Of a stretch of 64,000 bases of DNA, positions 22,857 to 31,585 are shown in pieces. The stretch comes from JBBRHQ01 sp963738305. Lineage in GTDB: Bacteria; Actinomycetota; Thermoleophilia; Solirubrobacterales; 70-9. The notes under the pieces were generated by a model. It worked only from the letters and a program-made list of their open reading frames with translations, searched no databases and was not told where the DNA came from. The stretch lies in contig CAVTVU010000001.1 in the NCBI GenBank assembly GCA_963738305.1, positions 1,364,001-1,428,000 of the forward strand, in the 5' to 3' direction. Numbering within the stretch: position 1 is the stretch's first letter; each line of letters begins with the position of its first letter. The position numbers and the translations under genes were made by a program.

Positions 22857-22919
22857 CCTATTTGGGCGCACGCGTTCCCTCCGGCTCGGCCTTTCCGTTG
22901 CTTCCCTTGTGGAAGGTCC

Positions 22920-24203
22920 TCAGGGTCCGAGGATCGATGCCGGCACGACGCCAATTCCATCTGGTCGCCGGTAAGCCTCGGGTCCAGTCGTGATCACGAT
23001 CGCGTCGAGTAGATCGTCGCCGATGCGACCGGAGAGCCACTGTAGGTGACGGACGTCTTGATCCTTCACGTTGCGGGCCAGCTTGACTTCGACGGCGACT
23101 ACTCGGCCATCGCCCCGCTCGACAATCAGATCGACCTCCTGTTCGCCTGCTCTTGTTCGTAGATGCGAGACTCGCTCAGCCTCGGCAGCTTGCGCGTACA
23201 CCCGCAGCGAGAGCGTTACCAATGACTCGAAAAGTGCGCCGAGCAGAGTCCCGTCGCGCGGGATCTGCGGGCCCACGTCCACGTCGTCCAGCAGCGCGTC
23301 CTTATCGACCCCCAACAAACGAGCCGCCAGTGCCGGGTCAGCCAACTGGTGCTTGATCGGATGCGCCAGTCGACGGATATGACTTCTGGTCGGGGCCCAC
23401 GCTGGTACCGGGTCAAGGATCCAGAGTCGCTCGAGGGCGTCCCGGTAGGCGCTGATCGCATCCTTGGACGGCTTATCGGCGTCACCGGCGATTGCAGCTT
23501 CACGGATGGTCGCAAAGGTTGCGGTCGTCGAGGAAGCGGCAGCGTAGGCGGTCATCCATCGCCGCAAGGCATCCGGTTTCCGCACTCGCCGTCCGAGCTC
23601 GTCAGCGAAGTCATGATCCACGATCCGGGCCAAATAGCTGTCGAGCTGACTCCGCAGCGGGCGGCCGGAGAAGCCGCGAAGGCCGGGGAAGCCAGACTGA
23701 AGGATCTCGTCGACGTAGTCGCCGAGCGTCCAACTGGTCCTCCCTTGGATCGTGGGTTCCTTCCCGGTGAGGAGTTCAGCAACACTCACCGTTGACTTCT
23801 CCTTGCTGCGCTCTGCCAAGGCGAGCGGCCTCATTCGTGCGGTGACGATGCGAGCGGCACCCGAGTGCGTCGTCAAGTCCCGCGAAAGAGCAGAGCCAGT
23901 CAACAAGAATTGCCCAGACGGGGCCCCGGCGTCGACGCCGCGTCGGACAAGGTCCCAGACCTCCGGCAGGCGCTGCCATTCATCGATCAGGATCGGCGGG
24001 TGGCCCTCAAGCAAACGGGCTGGATCAGCCTGGGCGATGGCCAGCTGGGCTGGGTCGTCAAGATGATGGAGCGTTCGAGCACGGCCGCTAGCGGTGCGGG
24101 TCTTTCCCACGGCCTTCGGGCCCTCGATAGCGATGGCCGGCAGTGCGTCGACCAGCGCATTGAGCTCCAGGTCAAGGATGCGCTTCACATAGGGCGCCGT
24201 CAT
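22920..24203 (-). CDS. P-loop ATPase with C-terminal DUF4143/PD-(D/E)XK-like domain
   Basis: 427 residues, intact. Walker A is IEGPKAVGKTRTA (residues about 26-38), Walker B LEGHPPILIDEWQRLP, and sensor QFLLTGSALS. The C-terminal domain has FESLVTLSLRVYAQ and EVDLIVERGDGRVVAVEVKLA, the D...ExK arrangement of the DUF4143 nuclease-like fold. Proteins of this layout are widespread accessory ATPases of unknown function, often mobile; links to defence are speculative. Its codon usage is less GC-extreme than its neighbours and it stands alone with its own operator-like repeat, both consistent with acquisition by transfer. ATG start at 24203. Confidence 0.85.
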   Translation of the reverse strand: MTAPYVKRILDLELNALVDALPAIAIEGPKAVGKTRTASGRARTLHHLDDPAQLAIAQADPARLLEGHPPILIDEWQRLPEVWDLVRRGVDAGAPSGQFLLTGSALSRDLTTHSGAARIVTARMRPLALAERSKEKSTVSVAELLTGKEPTIQGRTSWTLGDYVDEILQSGFPGLRGFSGRPLRSQLDSYLARIVDHDFADELGRRVRKPDALRRWMTAYAAASSTTATFATIREAAIAGDADKPSKDAISAYRDALERLWILDPVPAWAPTRSHIRRLAHPIKHQLADPALAARLLGVDKDALLDDVDVGPQIPRDGTLLGALFESLVTLSLRVYAQAAEAERVSHLRTRAGEQEVDLIVERGDGRVVAVEVKLARNVKDQDVRHLQWLSGRIGDDLLDAIVITTGPEAYRRPDGIGVVPASILGP

Positions 24204-24235
24204 GCCTGAAACCTACCATATGGACGGACGTTAAC

Positions 24236-24272
24236 CGTCTGAATGGCCGCAAGCTAAACTGCTGTTCAGACG
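24236..24272. promoter_or_regulatory. Inverted repeat CGTCTGAA-N21-TTCAGACG upstream of the ATPase gene
   Basis: Perfect 8-base arms at 24236-24243 and 24265-24272, 33-69 bases upstream of the ATPase start on the minus strand. A smaller GACGG...CCGTC repeat lies just inside toward the gene. The spacing and AT-rich centre suggest an operator over the promoter; the regulator is unknown. Confidence 0.5.
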
Positions 24273-24335
24273 CTACATAGTCGTCCTTGTGGACGGCGAT
24301 GCCGAGGGCGCAGGCGCGACCGCTCCGAGGCAACC

Positions 24336-25799
24336 TCAGCCGCTCGCCGACTCCGCCCCGCCAGCACCGTCGCCCTCGCGTAGGTCTCGCGGCGGAAGGT
24401 CGACGACGTTCACCTCCTGCGTAGCGCTCGCCCCGCTCGAGCGCGAGGGTGGCGCGAGCGGGGTCGCTGAGTCGGTGGTCCCGCCCGTGAGGCTCGCTTC
24501 GGCGAGGCTCGCCCAGCCAGCCACCAGGCCGGAGTCGCCGTGTACGTAGCCCACCCTCGGGGGACGGTCCGAGCGCAGCTCAAGGCTCGAGCCGGTCGCC
24601 GCCGGCGGGGCGGTCTCACGGGTTGGGGCACCTTCAACTGGGGGAGGGAAAGCAGGCACTGCCGAGCGTGGCTCGGATCCGCTCACTGCGGGGACGCCGC
24701 GATCGCGATGCACCGTTTCGGCAACAGGTCCCACGCCCTTCCCAACCGGGAGGTTCGCGTCGAGCAGCTCCGCCCCGGGGCGCGGCTTCTCTCGTGCGAT
24801 CGCCGGCTGCTCGACCCCGTGCCCCGCGGGCTCGCTCGGCGTCGGGATCACGCCGGTGGCGAGGCCCACCGCGGCCCCACCCGCTGTGCCCAGGCAGGCC
24901 GCCAGCACCTTCAGGCCGATCGCCACCCCGGCGCCCCGCGTTCCGGCGCCGGCCGCCGCACCCGAGACCGCGACCTCCGCCGTGCCCGAGCGCCAGAAGA
25001 GGCCGGCCAAGGCCTCCTGCACCCGGTCGAGAAGGCTGCCGGCAGCGGCCGGCGGCAAGAGCGCGGCGGCCGCCGGGGGTGCCGCCCGGAAGGCCCGCAG
25101 CGTCGCCCGGCAGCTCCCGCAGGCACGCAGGTGCTCCCGCAACGCCGCGGCCTCGGCCGCGCTCGCCTCGCCGTCACAGAAGGCGGAGAGGGCGGCGCTC
25201 AGCTCGTCGCACCTGCCGCCGCTCTCGCTGGCCGAGATCACCGCCCGGAAGCGGGCCCGACCCTCAGCCAGGCAACGGTTGACCTTGGTGCGCGTCCAGC
25301 CGGTGATCCGGGAGATCTCGCGGTAGGAGTAGCCCTCCGCCAGCAGGGTCAATGCCCGCAATTCCTGGGGCTTCAGCGTTGCCAGCGCCTCGCGGCTGCG
25401 GGCGGTGCGTTCGCGGCGCTCGGTCAGATCGGCCGGGCCGGCCCGCTCGGAAGGGATCAGCTGGATCCAATCGGTGCCCTCGCCCTCGCGGTCGGGCGGG
25501 CCGGGCGGGCCGAGCAGCCGCTCGCGCTGGCGGCGAACTGCCAGCGCCTCGTGCTTCGTGACCGTCTGCATCCAGCGGATCAGCTGCAGAGGGTCGTCGG
25601 TGGGCGCCTTGGTGAGGAGGATGACCAGGGCCCGCTGGTAGGCGTCCTCGCCGTCGTCGGCGCACAGCGAGTAGCGGCGTGCGGTCCGCCTCAGGGTCTG
25701 CTCGTGGCACTTGATCAGCTCGAGCGCCGCGCGCTTGCGCACGGCCTCCCCCGATGCCTTGCGGCCGCCGAGAAACTCCGTCGATGTTGCGCGGTCCAT
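24336..25799 (-). CDS. ECF-type sigma factor fused to a membrane-anchored anti-sigma (zf-HC2) domain
   Basis: 487 residues, intact. Residues about 20-90 are sigma region 2 (LIKCHEQTLRRTARRYSLC, DDGEDAYQRALVILL). Residues about 135-185 are region 4 with a helix-turn-helix (LAEGYSYREISRITGWTRTKVNRCL). A zinc-binding anti-sigma module then follows in the same chain: SAFCDGEAS...LREHLRACGSCRATL (His-x3-Cys-x2-Cys). After a linker comes one membrane helix (GLKVLAACLGTAGGAAVGLA) and a Pro/Ser/Thr-rich outer tail of about 140 residues. Sigma and anti-sigma are normally separate proteins; release by proteolysis is the expected control and is inferred. ATG chosen at 25799, just before the conserved part. 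Confidence 0.82.
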   Translation of the reverse strand: MDRATSTEFLGGRKASGEAVRKRAALELIKCHEQTLRRTARRYSLCADDGEDAYQRALVILLTKAPTDDPLQLIRWMQTVTKHEALAVRRQRERLLGPPGPPDREGEGTDWIQLIPSERAGPADLTERRERTARSREALATLKPQELRALTLLAEGYSYREISRITGWTRTKVNRCLAEGRARFRAVISASESGGRCDELSAALSAFCDGEASAAEAAALREHLRACGSCRATLRAFRAAPPAAAALLPPAAAGSLLDRVQEALAGLFWRSGTAEVAVSGAAAGAGTRGAGVAIGLKVLAACLGTAGGAAVGLATGVIPTPSEPAGHGVEQPAIAREKPRPGAELLDANLPVGKGVGPVAETVHRDRGVPAVSGSEPRSAVPAFPPPVEGAPTRETAPPAATGSSLELRSDRPPRVGYVHGDSGLVAGWASLAEASLTGGTTDSATPLAPPSRSSGASATQEVNVVDLPPRDLREGDGAGGAESASG

Positions 25800-26084
25800 C
25801 GCGGTCACCCGATCCCTTCGGGGAGGGCTGCTCGCCCCGGGAGTCGAAGAACGCCGTTCCTGAAAAGGTCCAGCCTCTCGACTAAAGCGCGATCTCCCCG
25901 TTCTCGCCCCAGCCGGTGGCCGAAAAGTCCGCAAAATGCGAGAACCACGGAGACTCCCTCACGGCGGCGCAGGATTCTGCCCGCCCGGTCGGATCGCAAT
26001 CCCGCTTCTCGGGCTCTTGTCTAGATTGCGGACCCCAATGGGCACGCGGCGCACCAGAACCCTCCCACGCCTGGGGGCCGGCAG
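25800..26084. other. Intergenic region between divergent sigma-factor and decarboxylase genes
   Basis: 285 bases without a supported gene. It must hold both promoters. TAGATT near 26022 is a possible -10 for the plus-strand gene. No clear palindrome or RNA element was recognised. Confidence 0.35.
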
Positions 26085-27032
26085 GTGAGCACCTCGGTCG
26101 TCACCGGAGGGGCCGGCTTCCTCGGCTCGCACCTCTGCGAGCGGCTGCTCGCAGAGGGCCATCGGGTGATCTGCATCGACAACCTCGATACCGGCACCCT
26201 GGAGAACATCGAACACCTCCGCGACGGTGACTTCGAGTTCCTCCAGCACGACATCACGGAGTTCGTCGAGATCGCCGAGGACGTCGACTTCATCTACCAC
26301 CTTGCCTCACCTGCCAGCCCCATCGACTACCTGCGGCTTCCCCTGCACACGCTCAAGGTCGGCTCCTACGGCACCCACCACATGCTCGGGGTCGCCAAGC
26401 TGAAGCGCGCCCGCTTCCTGATCGCCTCGACCTCGGAGGTCTATGGCGATCCCCAGATACACCCCCAGCCCGAGAGCTACTGGGGCAACGTCAACCCGAT
26501 CGGTCCCCGCGGCGTCTATGACGAGGCGAAGCGCTACGCCGAGGCGCTGACCATGGCCTATCATCGCCAGCAGGGCGTCGACACGGCGATCGTGCGCATC
26601 TTCAACACCTACGGCGCCCGCATGAGGGCGCACGACGGCCGCGCGATCCCGACCTTCCTGCGCCAGGCCCTCCAGGACAAGCCGCTGACCGTGTTCGGCG
26701 ATGGCAGCCAAACCCGCAGCTTCTGCTACGTCGATGACGAGATCGGCGGCATCGTCGCCCTGGCCGAGTCCGACGTCCACTCGCCGGTCAACATCGGCAA
26801 CCCGAATGAGTTCACCCTGCTCGAGCTGGCCGAGACAGTGAAGGCGGTAACGGGGTCGCAGTCGGAGATCGTCTTCGCGGCCCTGCCGGTCGACGACCCC
26901 CAGGTCCGCCAGCCGGACATCGGCCGGGCTCGCGAGCTGCTGGGCTGGGAGCCGAAGGTGGAGCTGGCCGACGGCCTTCGGATGACCATCGAGCAGGCCG
27001 GCCGCGAGCGCCTGATCGGCGCCCTCGACTGA
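26085..27032 (+). CDS. UDP-glucuronate decarboxylase (UDP-xylose synthase), extended SDR
   Basis: 315 residues, intact, GTG start. The nucleotide-binding loop VVTGGAGFLGSHLCERL is at residues 5-21. FIYHLASPASPIDYLRLP is the signature separating UXS from other epimerases. The catalytic set is STSEVYGDP and YDEAKRYAEALT (YxxxK). GDGSQTRSFCYVDD and the C-terminal DIGRARELLGWEP are also typical. It converts UDP-glucuronate to UDP-xylose or the 4-keto intermediate with NAD+ (known). It opens the glycan-synthesis stretch of the window and would supply pentose donors. It is followed after 5 bases by the hydrolase gene. Confidence 0.9.
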   Translation: MSTSVVTGGAGFLGSHLCERLLAEGHRVICIDNLDTGTLENIEHLRDGDFEFLQHDITEFVEIAEDVDFIYHLASPASPIDYLRLPLHTLKVGSYGTHHMLGVAKLKRARFLIASTSEVYGDPQIHPQPESYWGNVNPIGPRGVYDEAKRYAEALTMAYHRQQGVDTAIVRIFNTYGARMRAHDGRAIPTFLRQALQDKPLTVFGDGSQTRSFCYVDDEIGGIVALAESDVHSPVNIGNPNEFTLLELAETVKAVTGSQSEIVFAALPVDDPQVRQPDIGRARELLGWEPKVELADGLRMTIEQAGRERLIGALD

Positions 27033-27037
27033 GCCGC

Positions 27038-28090
27038 GTGCGCGAGACCCCCGCCGCGCTGCTGCCCGCCCTCCGGCTGGCAGTCCGGGGCTTGGGGCGC
27101 CTGCCGCGAGCCGCGCAGCAGCGGCTTGCCGGACCTCCTGTCCTGATCGACGGGCAGCGGCTGGAGCCCGAGGTGCAGATGATCCTCGCCCTGGAGGAGC
27201 TGCTGGGGCAGCCTCAGTACCACGAGCTGCCAGTCCATGGCGCCCGCCGGCGCCTGCTCGAGGACGCCCAGCTCGCGGCCGCGCCGCCTGCCCGTCTTGG
27301 CGAGCTGCGCCACCTCAGCCTGGCCGGCGCGGAGGGGCCGCTCGATGCACGGCTCTACGTCCCTGAGGATGCCTCCGACCCCGGCGGCCTGCTGGTCGCC
27401 TTTCACGGCGGGGGCTGGACCCTGGGCAGCCTCGAGAGCCACGAGCCTGCCCTCCGCGTCCTCGCCCGCGACTCCGGCGTCCGCGTGCTCTCCGTCGACT
27501 ACCGCCTCGCCCCCGAGGCCCCGTTCCCGGCCGCCGCCGAGGACGCGCTCGCCGCCTTCCGCTGGGCGGTCGAGCACGCCGGAGAGCTCGGCGTCGACGC
27601 GGCCCGGATCGGGGTGGGCGGGGACAGCGCCGGCGGCAACCTCAGTGCCGTGGTCGCCCGACTTGCCGCAGCCGACCCGATACCGCCGGCCTTCCAGGCC
27701 CTCATCTACCCGGTGACCGACCTCGCCGCCAAGAGCCGCTCCTATGAGCTCTTCCGCGACGGCTTCTACCTGACCGAGACGCAGATGGACTGGTACATCG
27801 GCCACTATCTCTCGGACCCCTCCCACGCGCCGGATCCGAGGGCCTCGCCGCTGCGTGAGCCCAACCTCTCCGGCCTCGCCCCCGCCTACGTCGCGGTGGC
27901 CGGATTTGACCCACTGCGCGACGAGGGGATCGCCTACGCGCAGCGCCTGCTCGAGGCGGGGGTCGAGGTCGAGCTTGCCATCCACCGCGGCCTGATCCAC
28001 GGATTCATCAACATGAGCGCGGTCAGCCGGGGCTGCGACGCTGCCGCGCGCGACCTCGCGGCGGCCGTCCGAGCCCGGCTCGGCGGCTGA
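27038..28090 (+). CDS. Alpha/beta hydrolase fold-3 (hormone-sensitive lipase family) esterase
   Basis: 350 residues, intact, GTG start 5 bases after the decarboxylase. The oxyanion-hole motif HGGGWTLGSLESHE is near residue 127. The nucleophile elbow is GGDSAGGNLSAVV (Ser near 196). The acid is in VAVAGFDPLRDEG and the base in HRGLIHGFINMS, a complete HSL-family triad. Likely role: carboxylesterase or lipase, perhaps glycan deacylation given the neighbours, which is inference. The last 34 bases and the 25 that follow are copied 1.8 kb downstream (see repeats at 28057 and 29886). Confidence 0.9.
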   Translation: MRETPAALLPALRLAVRGLGRLPRAAQQRLAGPPVLIDGQRLEPEVQMILALEELLGQPQYHELPVHGARRRLLEDAQLAAAPPARLGELRHLSLAGAEGPLDARLYVPEDASDPGGLLVAFHGGGWTLGSLESHEPALRVLARDSGVRVLSVDYRLAPEAPFPAAAEDALAAFRWAVEHAGELGVDAARIGVGGDSAGGNLSAVVARLAAADPIPPAFQALIYPVTDLAAKSRSYELFRDGFYLTETQMDWYIGHYLSDPSHAPDPRASPLREPNLSGLAPAYVAVAGFDPLRDEGIAYAQRLLEAGVEVELAIHRGLIHGFINMSAVSRGCDAAARDLAAAVRARLGG

Positions 28091-28115
28091 TCCTCCCGCC
28101 CGGCCCGCCGCGCCT
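28057..28115 (+). repeat. 59-bp direct repeat, copy 1
   Basis: Spans the last codons and stop of the esterase gene plus 25 bases beyond. Copy 2 at 29886-29944 matches at 57 of 59 positions by eye, in the same orientation. The two copies bracket a 1.8-kb segment with a membrane-protein gene. Confidence 0.9.
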
Positions 28116-28217
28116 GGCGGAGTTCAGGGCCCCGTCTCCGCGCGCCTGGGGGCGTGCATCTGCTCCTGCATTCCGGCGGGGTCGCAGTCGGGCGGACTCT
28201 GACAGACTTCGCGTCCC

Positions 28218-29604
28218 TTGCCTGCAACAAAGGGCCAAAGCGCGGTCAGCGGCTTAGCCGTGCCGATCCTAGTCATGATGATGATCGCGTCTGTCGCGGC
28301 GCTGTTGTGGTGGGGTCGCGACCAGGTGATGTACGGTGACGATCTCTTCTATGCGACGCGCTTGTCGCACCATTCCCTGCCTCACGCGATCCTCTACTCG
28401 AACGTCTACCTGATCGCGGCGCCGCTCGTCCTGTATCGAGCAATGTTCGAGATTCTCGGCATCGGTTCCTACTTTCCCTACCGGGTGGTGGCGGTCGCGC
28501 TGGCCTTGCTGTGTGCACTGGTTTTCTACGACCTGGCTCGCCAACGAATCGGTTCCTGGTGGGCGCTTGTGCCGACAGTGTCACTTCTCTTCTTCGGCTC
28601 GGCTTGGGACGTTCTGATCACCGGCGCCCGCTTTCCTGAATTGATCGCTGTTGGTTCCGGGCTCGGGGCGATGATTCTGATCGAGCGGGGCAACCGTTAC
28701 CGCGATGCGTTGGCGGCCGGGTTGCTCTGTGTATCAGTGACCTCCCATCTGATCGGCCTTGCATTTGTTACGGCCGGTGCGGTCATGGTTGCGATGCGCC
28801 CCTCGCCAAAGCGATGGACGAGCTCCTGGATCGTCATCCTTCCGGCGTGCCTGTTCGGTATTTGGTACCTGTTCTTCAGGGTGGACCTCGGACGCGGGCC
28901 GACCGACATATTCGACGTCATCTCATTCAGCTTCTCGTCGTGGACGATGCTGATTGCGGCGCTCTCAGGGCTCTCCAAGCCGTTGAGTGACCCGGTCTAT
29001 GAGCAGCCGCTGGCCAAATTGGTGGTTGGCTTGTCCTCCTCATCATCATTGCCATCACTGCGTTTCGCTTTCGCGCCTGAAGCCAACCTATTGGGCCGCT
29101 GCGGCTGGACTCTGCTTCCTGTTTGCTGAGCCGCGACTAGGACCTGAAGGGTTATTTCGTTCACCGGATACGTCGCGCTACTTCTATCCGCAGGCTGTTC
29201 TCTTTCTCTTGATGCTGGTCGAGTTGGCTGCGACATGGCGGGGCGAGAAATGGTCTCGGTTGAGCATGGCAGCGGCGGGGGCGATCGTCTGCCTCGCGGC
29301 AATCGGCCTCTCAATCAACTTGGTGATCTTCAACGACGAAAGCCGGCGGCTTCGGACCGTGGCAAATGGGTTCATAGGATTGACCAGCGCCTTCGATCTC
29401 GAGAGAACCAGACTGAACCGGGATTACACCCGGACGTTTTCCTGGCGAACGCCGGTGATTATCTGGACGCATCGGCAGCGTTTGGATCGATTGGCGATTC
29501 TCCGTCTCAGCTCGCGCGAGCCGCAGAACCTGTCCGAATCTCGGCCGACTCGTGAGGGGGGGACGGCCGACGGGTCGCCGGCCGGAGGGTCGGCCGGCGG
29601 GTAG
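28218..29604 (+). CDS. Multi-membrane-span glycosyltransferase-like protein (two frame breaks)
   Basis: About 460 residues. Hydrophobic segments include VPILVMMMIASVAALLWWG near the start, YRVVAVALALLCALVFYDLA, YWAAAAGLCFLFAEP and YPQAVLFLLMLVELAATW, nine or more helices in all. The loop after the first helix (DQVMYGDDLFYATRLSHHS) has the acidic pair placed as in GT-C enzymes. GSAWDVLI...YRDALAAGLL...LPACLFGIWYLFF aligns by eye with the intact protein at 39225, so they are paralogues. The frame changes around 29030 and 29080. The end past about 29530 is low complexity. It lies inside the 59-bp direct repeats and is less GC-rich than its flanks. The start (TTG 28218) is uncertain, with later options at 28260 and 28275. 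Confidence 0.6.
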
Positions 29605-29958
29605 CGCGGCGCGATGGTGCGCCCGCGGTCGCGGCGCGGGGCGCTCGGGCCGCTCGCCGCCGGGGGCGGGCCGTACGGCCCCTGAGCTCCCGGGGGCGCG
29701 GTCTCCCCAGGTCGGCCCCTCGCCTTCCGGGCGTCGGCCGCCGGTGCGTGGTCCGTCCGTGCCGCTTCGTTGCGCTCCGCTGGTGCGCGCTGCCCTGGCC
29801 TGCTGTCTCCCGTGGCGGTCCGTCTGTGGTCCTCGCGCGAGTCGCCTCCTCTTGATGCCGAGCCCGCGTTCGTATGGTTGATCCCCGCGGCGGCCATCCG
29901 TGCCCGGCTCGGCGGCTGATCCTCCCGCCCGGCCCGCCGCGCCTATCCTTCCGCGCAG
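29605..29958. other. 354-bp spacer holding repeat copy 2
   Basis: Very GC-rich low-complexity sequence (GGCCG and CGGG tracts) to about 29700, then unremarkable sequence, then the second 59-bp repeat ending 14 bases before the mutase ATG. No coding frame is supported. Confidence 0.5.
29886..29944 (+). repeat. 59-bp direct repeat, copy 2
   Basis: Reads AAAIRARLGG-stop in the same frame as the real C-terminus AAAVRARLGG of the esterase, without the rest of the gene. It is therefore a stranded 3' fragment, left by duplication, insertion or recombination. The mutase ATG follows 14 bases later. Confidence 0.88.
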
Positions 29959-31584
29959 ATGCCCGAGGGGACAGAGACCCGCTTCATCGCCCCCGTCAAC
30001 GGCCCGGACGACGAGCGCGTCTTCACCGACTCGGGGATCGAGATCGAGCCCGTCTACACCGAGGCCGACGTCGCCCCGGGGCTCGAGGAGCGCCTCGGCG
30101 AGCCCGGCTCACCGCCCTTCACCCGCGGTATCCACGAGCGCATGTATCGCGACCGCCTCTGGACGATGCGCCAGTACGCCGGCTTCGCGAGCGCCGAGGA
30201 CACGAACGAGCGCTACCGCTACCTGATCGAGCACGGCTCCACCGGCCTCTCGATGGCCTTCGACCTCCCGACCCAGCTCGGCCGCGACTCCGACGACCCC
30301 CTCTGCCGTGGCGAGGTCGGGCGCACAGGGGTCCCGATCGACACGATCGAGGACATGCGCATCTGCTTCGACCAGATTCCCCTCGACGGCGTCTCCACCT
30401 CGATGACGATCAACGCCCCGGCGGCGATCCTGCTGCTCCTCTACGAGCTGGTCGGCGAGGAGCAGGGAGTCGCGCCCGAGAAGCTGCGCGGGACGGTCCA
30501 GAACGACGTCCTCAAGGAATACATGGCGCGGGGCAACTACATCTACCCGCCGGAGCCGACCATGCGGCTGACGACCGACATCTTCGAGTACTGCCACCGC
30601 CGGATCCCGAAGTGGAACACGATCTCGATCTCCGGCTACCACATCCGCGAGAAGGGCTGCTCGGCGGTGCAGGAGGTCGCCTTCACCCTCTCCAACGCGA
30701 TCGCCTACGTAGAGGCGGCGCTCGCGCGCGGCCTCGAGATCGACGAGTTCGCTCCCCGTCTCGCGTTCTTCTTCAACTGCCACAACAACGTCTTCCAGGA
30801 GGTCGCCAAGTTCCGGGCGGTGCGCCGGATGTGGGCGGAGATCGTGCGCGATCGCTTCGGCGCCACCGAGGAGAGCTCGATGAAGATCCGCTTCCACACC
30901 CAGACCGGCGGGGTCACGCTCCAGGCCCAGCAGCCCGAGGTCAACATCATCCGCGTCGCCCTGCAGGGCTTCGCCGCGGTCGCCGGCGGCACGCAGTCGC
31001 TGCACACCAACGGCTTCGATGAGGCGCTGGCGCTGCCCACCGAGCGCTCTGCGCGAATCGCCCTCCGCACCCAGCAGGTCCTCGCCCACGAGTCGGGGGT
31101 GGCCGACACGGTGGACCCGTTCGCCGGCTCCTACTTCGTCGAGTCGCTGACCGACGAGATCGAGGCGCGGGCCAGGGAGCTGATGGCGAAGGTCTCCGAG
31201 CTGGGGGGCTCGGTCGAGGCGCTCGACTTCATGCAGCGCGAGATCGAGGAGTCCGCGGCTTCCTACCACGAGCGCTACCGCAGCGGTCAGGACATCGTCG
31301 TCGGCGTCAACCGCTACGTCACCGACACGGTCGACGACGTCGACATCCTGCGCGTCGACCAGGCCTCCGAGGACCACCAGCTGAAGCGGCTCGCCGCCTT
31401 CAAGGACGCGCGCGACACCACAGCGGTCGAGGCGAGGCTCGAGCAGCTCCGCGACGCCGCCCAAGGCGAGGCCAACCTGCTGGACCCGATCCGCGAGGCG
31501 CTGCGGGCCGGCGCATCGATCGGCGAGGTGTGTGGGGCCATGCGCGACGTATTTGGCGAGTACCGGGGCGGAGCGTTCTTCTAG
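29959..31584 (+). CDS. mcmA1: Methylmalonyl-CoA mutase catalytic (alpha) subunit without B12-binding domain
   Basis: 541 residues, intact. The signature YAGFASAEDTNERYRYLIEHG contains the RQYAGF substrate motif. SMAFDLPTQLGRDSDDP, QNDVLKEYMARGNYIYPP, SISGYHIREKGCSAVQE and HTQTGGVTLQAQQPEVN follow, all diagnostic for MCM. The protein stops after the TIM barrel, so the cobalamin domain must be a separate small subunit elsewhere, as in archaeal and some actinobacterial enzymes (known). It isomerises methylmalonyl-CoA to succinyl-CoA. With the carboxylase subunits at 44518 and 58911 it completes a propionyl-CoA route. The epimerase and B12 subunit are not in the window. Confidence 0.93.
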   Translation: MPEGTETRFIAPVNGPDDERVFTDSGIEIEPVYTEADVAPGLEERLGEPGSPPFTRGIHERMYRDRLWTMRQYAGFASAEDTNERYRYLIEHGSTGLSMAFDLPTQLGRDSDDPLCRGEVGRTGVPIDTIEDMRICFDQIPLDGVSTSMTINAPAAILLLLYELVGEEQGVAPEKLRGTVQNDVLKEYMARGNYIYPPEPTMRLTTDIFEYCHRRIPKWNTISISGYHIREKGCSAVQEVAFTLSNAIAYVEAALARGLEIDEFAPRLAFFFNCHNNVFQEVAKFRAVRRMWAEIVRDRFGATEESSMKIRFHTQTGGVTLQAQQPEVNIIRVALQGFAAVAGGTQSLHTNGFDEALALPTERSARIALRTQQVLAHESGVADTVDPFAGSYFVESLTDEIEARARELMAKVSELGGSVEALDFMQREIEESAASYHERYRSGQDIVVGVNRYVTDTVDDVDILRVDQASEDHQLKRLAAFKDARDTTAVEARLEQLRDAAQGEANLLDPIREALRAGASIGEVCGAMRDVFGEYRGGAFF

Positions 31585-31585
31585 G

